Source: Diplodia intermedia (lineage: Eukaryota; Ascomycota; Dothideomycetes; Botryosphaeriales; Botryosphaeriaceae). From it: a DNA stretch of 64,000 nt. Numbering within the stretch: the first letter of the stretch is position 1; every line of letters starts with the position of its first letter. The stretch is from positions 1 to 64,000 of the forward strand of contig JAKEKT010000004.1 in assembly GCA_021495925.1 (NCBI GenBank). The letters are read 5' to 3'. The notes under the pieces were generated by a model. It was given only the letters and a program-made list of their open reading frames with translations, had not been told where the DNA came from and did not search any database. Positions 55,974 to 64,000 of the stretch are shown piece by piece. A program made the position numbers and the translations under genes.

Positions 55974-57724
55974 GCTCATTTCTACTCGTCTATCTGCACA
56001 AAGTGATTGCGCTTTGTGGCTTGGAGAGCGGTCTTGACCTTGACCACGGTTTAGACTATGAATCATGAGCGTAGGGGTTTACAGTTCGGCGATGATGATA
56101 TCGTGTACGAACGGCTTGATGAATTGAAGGATGGAGGGTCTAGTGAAACAAAACATACGGTTTCATGATAAATGAAAAGGAAACAAAGAGCAGGCGGGTA
56201 ATTTGCAACTTCTTGACCGCATCTTCGGGTCAATTTTCACTTCCATGTCGTAACCATAGAATGCCCATTTCGTACTCATTGAGCTCGAATCCCTGCATGA
56301 GACTGTATACGTGCTTCCACATGCTCGTTCGTAGCAGTACGTTCTGCGGAGTTGGAAGCCTTTGGCTTCCCTTTCCGCCGCACGTGGTCCGCACATAGAA
56401 GGCCTTACACTTGACTCCTTCCCTCCTCATGGACCCGCGTGTAGCGAGTGCACATGACGAGAAAATGGGGGTGTTTGCTCGCGCCCTCGCCTCCGCTCCT
56501 CCACGAAGGAGGAGAAGAAAAGGCCAAAGATCAAAGCGCAAACGAGGGCGGTTGCTATTTTATTATTACTGCGTATTGTTGCTTCTTCTGTTGTTGTTTG
56601 TTGTTTTCTGCTGTCCTTGTTCTCTTTCTTCTTCCAGGTGGCCACGAGCGATGTCGGGATCGTACCGGGAAACTCGGGGGCGGCCTGGAAGGGCAAGAGC
56701 CATGGGCCAGGGTGGAAGGCATGACTAATGCAACGTTAGAGCTGTGTGATTTACCGAAGTCAAGATGCGATGGGAGTGTTGGGGAATTTCGTCCGAGATC
56801 TAGCATTCGCTTGCAGTTGTCGAGGAAAAGCCTGGTCGATGTGGTGAGTAAGGAAAAGAGAAAAAGCCTGTGGTAGGCGCTACGTTTGAGAAAGCCATAT
56901 AGAGAGCTAAAAGAAGAGAAGGTCATCTGGGACCGGACTGTCAAGAAGAAAGCAACCCCGCTACTAGACCCCCCACTCAACCACAACGTAATCCATGTGA
57001 AGCAATCGTTAACCATCTCCCTCCGGTAACTTGAGGACCTGGGGAGACCATCTGTAGTAGGGCAGAGCCCTTCTTCTTCGTTTCAGGCACTGGTACTTGT
57101 TCATAAAAGAGCTATCCGAGAGTAAAGCCTGTGAAGAACCTTTGCAATAGGATGCATGGTTTAGAGCAGAGCAAAGCATCCGGTGCGGATTACTTCCTCA
57201 ACACCGGCATCACAAGCCGAGGAATATGCCGTTGTAAGACCGTGTTGCAAGTAGCCATGCATCTCGATTACGAGCATTGGCCACACTTTCAGTAAACATG
57301 TCCGGTATGTGCGACCCGCCAAATCTGAACGGAAGGCGAGCAAGTTACCATGGGCGAAACGAATACCGAGTGAGCTTATCGAGTCGTCACCAAAACGTTA
57401 AAAAAAAATTTCGGGGAACCTGGACGCATTCGTTCAGAAAGCTAACCTGAACCAAATTGATGTGATTAGCAAATGCCTTATCCACATGCGAAAAGCACTG
57501 GGGCCAAGCAATTCCCAATAAGGGAATTGGCCCTGAATGACTCACCCAGCACAAAAGGGATATCGGGACTCAAGCCATCGACAACACCGATGACAAAAGC
57601 CACTGTAGTCAATGGATTCGTAGGACTTGTCCCAATCAAGGAATTCCCTTTGGGCCAGCTGCTCAAATGATCTCCCTTCTGTTCAGTAGTAACGGTCCAC
57701 GGATTGCACAACTGTGGTAGCTGC
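55974..57724. other. 1.75-kb gap between convergent IST2 and TRF4-type genes
   Basis: Contains 3' flanks of both genes, a Leu/Phe-coding TTG/TTC microsatellite near 56560-56640, and a hairpin at 57501-57533. A minus-strand frame at 56427-56696 has one hydrophobic stretch but rests on the low-complexity tract, so I do not call it. No gene seen. Confidence 0.5.
57501..57533. repeat. Imperfect inverted repeat (hairpin)
   Basis: GGGCC-AAGC-AATTCCC, a 5-nt AATAA loop, then GGGAATTGGCCC: a 12-bp stem with a 4-nt bulge. Related sequence (AAGGAATTCCC and GGGCC) recurs near 57638-57656. It could be a terminator hairpin, a small element's remnant or chance. Confidence 0.6.
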
Positions 57725-59976
57725 TCACCGACCCGAATCGTAGATCTTCCTAAGGCGCTTGCGCTGCCAGTCGAAGGAGGAGTAGTCACCTGCGAAAAGC
57801 ACCTCCAGAATGCTAGCATTCTTGCGCTGTTCAATATCGAGGGCCTTCAATTCAGCCATGCGCCGCTGAATCTTGTCAAATGCGTCTCGGAAGCATTTCT
57901 GGACGAGCATGACGTTGTGTGATCCCGAGGATATGTCGTTCGTTGGAGTATTAGGGTCGACAATGGATAGACGGTCTGGTCTAGCAGGCTTTCCGTTCAG
58001 GTCGCGAGGGCCCTGGCTAAGGTTAGATGATATACAGTCCAACGGTCTATGCCACGGCGTACCTTTGCTTCGAACTGATGAGGATTGAGCCGGATCCTAG
58101 TCGTGGCGATGTTGAATTTGTTGCCGAACAAATCGAAGAGATTCAAAAGTACATCTCCATAGTGTTCCTCCGGGACGAGATTGTAGCTTTGGCAATCAGG
58201 CCAGTTCTGAAGGAGACTCACGACCATGCAGATGACGGAGAACCCCCCAAGACCCCCAGTGAAGACTTCATTCAGCCCACGCATAAGGAGGAACTGCTTG
58301 ACCAGTGTGGCAATCACCGGCATGGCGGGGTACGCGTTTTTCCATCCTCGAAACGTCTTGTTAGCAGCAATGCCGGTATTGTTCTCAAAAGAGATGTCGA
58401 CCTTCAGGCCGGTGACGCGATCAACAATCTTAATGATTGGGACCCTTGCGCTAGCGACAACCTCAGTGGCACCGGGTTGGCTGATACCCTCTTTTTCCAG
58501 GATATCCGAAACCCTGTATAGGGTCTTCTTGGAGACATTTCCTTGTCCGGTGTTGCGGAAGTGGGACGAGAGAATCACAAGATCCATGTCTGCTGTGGGA
58601 AGATACAGACCGGCAGCAAATGAACCGAAGCACTCCACTGTAGAACCTGCAAAGGCTTTCTGCCGCGTCAAGGTGCGCTCGATGCGCCTGACCAACTCAT
58701 GCCGAATGGTATCCTCGAACGGATGAGGCTTGACGAAGTCATAGAAATCCGCAATCTCCTTGTGCAACCAGAAGCCCATGCTCTCGGAGCTTGAATGGTC
58801 TTCCTGGCACCAAGGCGTGGGCGAACTGGTGTGACGAGGACGCCAGTCGTCAATGATGCCGCCGTCGATCGCCTCGCGCTTACGCTTCTTGCCTTTGGGC
58901 GGAGGAAGGCTCTCCAACTCATCGTCATCATCGGCCTGACGGCCACGCTTCAAAGCCTTTGGTCCGGTAGGAGCTTGTGGCGGCGGAGGGGGTGGCCACG
59001 TATCAAGACTGTTGGCAAGAGGCCTAGGAGGTAGACCGGCAAGACCCGGGGGTGGACCCAAAGAAGCTGCGTTGAAAGCGGGCTTAGTAGGCCCATCTGA
59101 CGGAACACTCTTACGATCGGGATGAAGATTGTCGAGATGACTGAACGAGTTGCTGCCAAGCCGACCGCCTCCATCATTGTCACTTTCTTGTTGATCCTCA
59201 TCATCATCGAAGTTCAACGAGATGAAATCATCATTCTTGGCGACGGGGTTGGCGCTAGAACCGTCGTCTTCGCCAGCAACTTTGGCTTTGCGGATCAACT
59301 TCACGAAATCGCGCCTCTTCGTGTGAGTCTCATCCGGGGGCGGAAGGGCAGTGTACGGGTCCGGGTTGGACCAGCGAGGACGTTCGTCGCCATCATCAGC
59401 GTTCTCTTGCGTCGCAGGCTTAACCCTCTTAGCAGGCGGACGCTCCGCATCGGCGGATGCCTCGCCATCAGACTCAAGGTCCATCTCTCCTTCCGAGTCT
59501 GAGATGTCACTTAGCGATATGAACTTAGCTTTACCCTCGCCCATCCCGTCCAGCCGTTCGGGAGTCTTCTCGCGAGTGGAGCGGAGGATAGGGCGCTCGT
59601 GCGGAGCCGGAGGACGCCATGGTCCGCGGTTAGACTGGTTGTTTTGACGAGGACGGCGCGTGTCGCGCGCCTGAGGCCGCCTAGCCCGATCACGAGGTGG
59701 GCGCTGCGAGTCGGCGGGGGGGAAGTGAAGATCTTTGTCTCCAGCACGAAAATTGAAGTCGTTCCGATGATCTCCATGGCGATGGGCATCGTAGTCGTTG
59801 CGGTCATTGCGGTCGCTACGGTCGTTGCGACCTCCAGGCCGATAGCTGTCGCCATTGCCGCCGAACTGGTACATGGTGGACGGAGGAGAGCGGCGCGGCG
59901 GGGACCTGCGACCGGCGCCACGGCTGTCGCGAGAGTCGCGCTGATTGCCGTAACTGGGGCGGTAAGACTCGGCCAT
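57725..59976 (-). CDS. Non-canonical poly(A) polymerase of the TRF4/5 (Cid14) family
   Basis: A 733-residue nucleotidyltransferase, probably the catalytic TRAMP subunit that oligoadenylates aberrant RNAs for exosome decay. The first ~380 residues are disordered: RG/RD-rich (SYRPGGRNDRSDRNDRND), then acidic (SDISDSEGEMDLESDGE). The catalytic core begins HKEIADFYDFVKPHPFEDTI. The polymerase-beta motif is VECFGSFAAGLYLPTADMDL with the DxD pair, and the third Asp lies in GLKVDISFENNTG. The central domain has GGLGGFSVICMVVSLLQNW, and the PAP-associated motif is YGDVLLNLFDLFGNKFN followed by RIRLNPHQFEAK. One intron, 58062-58013, with acceptor GCCAG. The start is the ATG of MAESYRPSYG. Which paralogue (Trf4 or Trf5) cannot be told. 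Confidence 0.93.
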
Positions 59977-61049
59977 GGTAGCAGAGAGCTTCGCAAGCTC
60001 GAGAGCAGCTGCTCAGAGAGGCAGCGTAATCGGCGTCGGTGCGGGCCGTTGCGGTGGGGTGGAGTGATGTGAAGGGGGGAGCGTCGGTGTCGCGGGATCG
60101 AAAATATGTTCGGATGTCACGTCTGTCCGCGGATCTTCTTCGCTTACGTCATCTTTCTTCAGGGCTGCGCCACAGCAGGTAACAACATAATTGGACCTAC
60201 CCGCGTCTTCCTCCCAAAGATATTGCACGTACTCATATGCTTACCGGGAGGTACTTGCGCGTATTTCAAGAGTCGCGTTTACGTCCGGATCTTGGATTCA
60301 AGTACCTATGTACGAAGGAATGTCGTGCATGGAGCTTAGAGGCCCAGTTCTTCGGTCACCTGCTGTGGCGCCTGCGACCGGCGACAGGGTCCTGCAGGGA
60401 TCCTGTCAGAGGGGTAATACCAGCCTACTTTGGCGGCAGGCACCTTGCAAAGCATCGACTGCGCCAAGGTTCCAGCGCCGATAACTCTTGCGCCGTTCAC
60501 AGAATCGAAGCTGTGCCCGACATAACGTGTATTCTATTGACTAGCTACCTTACGAATGGTCTTGTTCAGAGGAGACATTGATCATCGAGGCCATTTGCCT
60601 GCAGCTTCTCTTGAGAAGGATTGTCGGCACGCCCAAGCCGTGACCTGGCCTTGCAGATTGATCGTAGGTACTCATCGTCCCACGCTGTCTTTGAAATGTT
60701 CCAAGTCCTCAATTCTTGCCCGCTCTTTTTCTAATGATTCGCGCCGCCGAGGAGTATTGGCACAATTGGCAATAAATATACAGTCGAGAGTGGAGTAGTC
60801 GAATCCTCCAACGTCCATCCGGGCCTCGTTCCCGTCCCCTATTGCTCTTCTTTCTCGTCGTCGTAGATTGTTGTACAAACCGCAACTCCAAAACTCCGTG
60901 CTGATGCGATAGACCCGGACAATGCTCCCACGCAATGCGCCAATGCTGGGGTCTAGGTTGCCTCAACCGCCAATGCGGCATGCCATGGAGGCCGGCGCAA
61001 TAGTGTTACCGGGCTACAAATCGTGCATCCGGTAAGCGCCATGGTCTGG
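59977..61049. other. TRF4-type promoter and PAM16 3' flank
   Basis: About 1.1 kb. Upstream region of the poly(A) polymerase gene and 3' region of PAM16. Frames of 70-110 codons are unsupported. Nothing recognised. Confidence 0.5.
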
Positions 61050-61515
61050 CTATTTGTCCTTGTAGAGCTTGGGATTCCAACCTTCTTTCAGCTCCGCCTC
61101 TCGCTCCGCCGCCTGTTCGGCCGTCCGCGCTTCCATTTCTATCCGTTCGCGAGCGCGCAGGATCTTGCTTTGGAGGTAGAAGCTGCCGCCACGCTTGGGG
61201 TCGTTGAGGTCGAACAGCTTCTTGAATCGGTCCAGGACATTCTCCATGTCGGTCTTTCCGCCCTTGGGCGGCGGGACGTTGAGAATCTTGCAGGCTTCGT
61301 CGAGAGTCAGGCCGGAGGAAGCGAATGTCTTCGCATTTCCATTCTTCCCGCTGGCCTGAGCATACTTCTGCGACGCGGCGGCCTGCCTCCAGGCCTCGGC
61401 GAAGGCGCGGCCGAAGACGCGGGAGCCAGTAACAACGACCTGGGTGATGATGCGATGCGCCTGGCAAGATCAGCATGAGCGCGGCGATTGAGGGGCTCAG
61501 GCGCAGGCTTACCAT
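61050..61515 (-). CDS. PAM16: Mitochondrial import motor subunit PAM16 (TIM16)
   Basis: A 137-residue J-like protein that binds Pam18 and regulates mtHsp70 at the TIM23 translocase. Exon 1 is only the start codon: ATG (61515-61513) is directly followed by a GTAAGC donor; the intron is 61512-61461. Exon 2 begins AHRIITQVVVTGSRVFGRAF, matching the family start MAHRIITQ. The degenerate J domain is SGLTLDEACKILNVPPPKGG followed by MENVLDRFKKLFDLNDPKRG and GSFYLQSKILRARERIEMEA; DPK replaces the HPD of true J proteins, as expected of Pam16. The C-terminus is EGWNPKLYKDK. Confidence 0.94.
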
Positions 61516-62168
61516 TCTGACGAGCGAACGAGGACTGGAGAAGGGATCGGATGGATGGCGTTGAGGGTCCCAAAATTTCCCATGACAGGCCGGCCGGCGA
61601 AAAGCATCGACGGCTCCGAGCCCGCCCGCGCCCGCCCCCCAGCTTACGTTATGATCGCCCCCTCCGGGGAAGACAGCGTCACAGACGCGGCGAGGCGGTG
61701 CGCAGCTCGAGATGCTCTCGTACTGCCCTCCAAGCCCGCCATGGACAGCAGCGCCTGCCTGGGCGCTGCGGTGGACGTCTCCCGTTGATGCCTGGCCTGT
61801 AGCGTCGTCGCCGCCGCTCCGCCGCCCGGCAGCAGCAGCAGCAGCTTCCCCCCCTAGTGGCTCAAAGGCTCTGATCACATGTGCCGACCGCGTTGAAAGC
61901 CGAAGTCCCAGAAAGGCATATATCTCCTCGTGCAGCCGTGCAGCACAGAGCGCCGGCCAGCAGGACTTCAAATCCAGCCCGCGCAACCTGTCCTGTTGCT
62001 CAGCGCCCGCCCGCCCTTTCCGGACCCAGACCTTCGCTCGCCTGCCCCGGCGGAATGACGCCGTGATCACTGCGCATGCATGGCCGCACTTGGCAAGCCC
62101 GCGACTTTGAATACCTTGATGGTGCCCGCGTCCTAATGCCGCGTACAGATACACCCTGGGTCTCTCAG
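61516..62168. promoter_or_regulatory. Divergent promoter between PAM16 and the peroxin gene
   Basis: 653 bases between divergent starts. GC-rich; a 382-codon minus-strand frame crossing it (61006-62154) is an overlap of PAM16 in the wrong frame and is not called. Confidence 0.5.
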
Positions 62169-63855
62169 ATGTCCCCTACCTCCAACCCGTCGAAGTCTGC
62201 GTCGCCGGGCGCAGCAGACCCCAATCCGCCGACGTATGCCGCCTTCTCGCCCGGCACGCTGGGGCACCTTCCAGCCACCACCAAGCAGCGCTCCACCATC
62301 CTCGTCCACCAGAAGTCGCCGCTGCTCGCTGCAACCCCGCCGCAGGTCACCCGTGCCCTCGCCTACTCGCATCCCTTCCTGCTGCCGCTCAACAAGCTCG
62401 TCGGCCTGCTGTCATGGACCACCGGCGACCCGTGGGAGAGCTTCCTCTTCATCGCAACCTTCTGGGCGATGACGCTGTACGGTGGCACAATCGTCAGGCT
62501 TGCCGGTCCCATCGTTGCGGTGGCTGCTATCATACTTGGCATGTACACGCGCAGGTACTCGCCGCTCTCCTCCACCGGCTGGACTGGCGAAAAGTCCAAG
62601 GGACACAAGAGGGGCGCGTCTGTCGCCAGTGAGAGCCACCAGAAGAGTCTTGAAGACATTGTGGACACTTTGAAGCTGTTCACCTCGAGGTGCAACATCT
62701 TGCTGGATCCCTTCATTCGTCTGACGGACTTCCTTTCCACCCAACGCACCGCGACCTCAGCTACGACAAGACCCGCGCTGACCACCTTGTTCATCCGCAT
62801 TCTCTTTCTGACCCCGTTCTGGTTGGCCCTTACCCTTCCGCCTCTACGCGTGCTGACGACAAGACGCATTGTCCTTGCCTTTGGGACAATAATCCTGAGC
62901 TGGCATTCGCGGCCCGCACGAGTGACCCGTATTATCCTCTGGCGCTCCAGGCTTGTCCGCCGTTCCTTGGCCCTCATCACAGGGCTCGACGTTGGAGACC
63001 CTGACCCTGCGGCACCTGGCTCCGACAGAGCCAGGCCGCCCCCCCTCCCACCGCGGAGGAAAGACGCAAATACCATTGCAGCGTCTTTGGCGGCTAAGCA
63101 TAGGGCAGACTCACCTGGCGTTCGCTTTACGTTTGCACTGTTCGAAAATCAGCGCCGATGGTTGGGGATCGGATGGACGTCTTCGTTGCTTGCTTACGAA
63201 CGAACACCCTGGACAGATGAGCATCTGAACCCTGCACCAGACAAGGAGAGCTTTGACCTCCCAGAAGTTGACGGTGGAAGTGCAAGATGGCGTTGGGTGG
63301 AAGGGAGCGAGTGGAGAGTTGAAGGTGCAGAGAGTGATGAGGAAGACAACCGAGGTTGGATCTACTATGACAACAAGGTAAGACAGCCTCGCTCTCTTCT
63401 GTGCGCAGCTAACCGTTTATCAGTGGCGAGATGGTCGACGTGGGCAAGACGGCTGGGGACGGTATACTAGACGACGCAAATGGTGCCGTGACGCCGAGCT
63501 AGTCGAGATCACTCCTTCGACGGACATCACACCTTCTCCTACTCCCATGCCCTCAGTGAGCGAAGAGCCCTCCTTCTCTGAAGCAGATACAGCAAGGCCC
63601 GAAGAGACTCCGTCGGAATACTCCATGTCAACCAGGGATGAAACCGGAAGTGATGGGAAAATGCGCAAAAGGCGATGGTTTGGTCGGCGACCGAGCAGGG
63701 CAGCTAGCGAGAAAAGCATCGCGACCGGGAGCCTCGATGGCACTGATGTGGATATTCAAAACGACGAAGAAGACGTCCATACGCCGCTCCGATACCATGC
63801 AACGCGAGAGAGCGAATGGGGATTGGGAGACGAGGCGCGAATGGACTTGGGATAA
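62169..63855 (+). CDS. Peroxisomal membrane peroxin with dysferlin domain (PEX30/31/32, Pex23/24 type)
   Basis: A 546-residue integral ER/peroxisome membrane protein that controls peroxisome number and membrane contacts. After a Ser/Pro-rich start it has hydrophobic segments around PWESFLFIATFWAMTLYGGT and VRLAGPIVAVAAIILGMYTR, then ALTTLFIRILFLTPFWLALT with TRRIVLAFGTIILSWHSR. The C-terminal dysferlin domain (Pex24p family) is clear: VRFTFALFENQRRWLGIGWT, LLAYERTPWTDEH, then GWIYYDNKWRDGRRGQDGWG and YTRRRKWCRDAELVEI. One intron (63378-63423) lies within the DysF motif. The tail is Ser/Glu-rich. The start is the ATG of MSPTSNPSKS; ATGs at 62136 and 62076 are in frame and cannot be excluded. 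Confidence 0.9.
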
Positions 63856-64000
63856 CCCTCCACTCATAATTGCTGCTTCATCACAAGATGCACGGTGGTC
63901 CCATCTCAGCCATCCTACCATGGGTACCAGCGCTCATTGCCTCGCCTTGAGTTGCAATACGGGGATGGGTTCCGACGTTCCGACCGTAGCTCTCAGACGA

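Noticed and set aside
56427..56696. 89-codon minus-strand frame with a hydrophobic stretch
   Set aside because: Rests on a TTG/TTC microsatellite; no start context or similarity.
61006..62154. 382-codon minus-strand frame over PAM16
   Set aside because: Overlaps PAM16 in the wrong frame and extends into the divergent promoter; no domain.

Overview
The window is nuclear DNA of a filamentous ascomycete (Pezizomycotina). Genes are interrupted by short introns (mostly 46-80 nt, GT-AG with CTAAC/CTGAC-type branch sites). Third codon positions are GC-rich and genes lie on both strands. Typical markers are a HacA bZIP with an Ire1-type intron, a CFEM GPI protein and a Pex24p/dysferlin-domain peroxin. 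An AT- and TpA-rich block at the left edge looks like a RIP-degraded repeat, which also fits Pezizomycotina. I cannot fix the class; Dothideomycetes is only a guess. I see no tRNA, rRNA, CRISPR array or intact transposon.

Layout. 1-1455: a broken short-chain dehydrogenase fragment beside an AT-rich, repeat-like block. 1456-5318 (-): a bacterial-type tyrosine decarboxylase-like PLP enzyme with two GC-AG introns and a 5-nt micro-exon. 6592-9839 (-): mitochondrial glycine decarboxylase P protein. 10876-12761 (-): RCC1. 13449-16701 (-): UTP21/WDR36. 17408-22052 (+): VIP1/PPIP5K. 22735-24111 (-): AAR2. 25097-26136 (-): ribosomal protein uS11 (RPS14), divergent from 26484-28393 (+), prephenate dehydrogenase TYR1. 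28680-29848 (-): an RRM protein. 30174-31486 (-): a cyclase-family hydrolase. 32860-34527 (+): mitochondrial GatA (HER2). 34791-35070 (-): a 70-residue hydrophilic protein. 36260-37482 (-): hacA.

A 3.9-kb GC-rich stretch without a recognisable gene follows. Then come NIC96 (41416-44959, -), an orphan gene (45601-46116, +), a small uncharacterised gene (46521-47095, -), a NAPE-PLD-like phospholipase (47734-49137, +), a CFEM protein (49347-49990, -), a low-complexity gene (50811-51841, +), a metallophosphoesterase (52253-53257, -), an IST2/anoctamin (53581-55973, +), a TRF4-type poly(A) polymerase (57725-59976, -), PAM16 (61050-61515, -) and a Pex30-type peroxin (62169-63855, +).

These are mostly core housekeeping genes and not a cluster. 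They cover ribosome synthesis (UTP21, RPS14, TRF4), nuclear transport (RCC1, NIC96), splicing (AAR2), mitochondrial function (glycine cleavage, GatA, PAM16), inositol pyrophosphate signalling (VIP1) and the unfolded-protein response (hacA). The most informative sequence-level observations are the hacA Ire1 splice sites with a 17-nt spacing, the GC-AG/micro-exon structure of the decarboxylase, a 474-nt RPS14 intron holding an open frame, and PAM16's start codon standing alone in its own exon. I found no clear novel multi-gene system.
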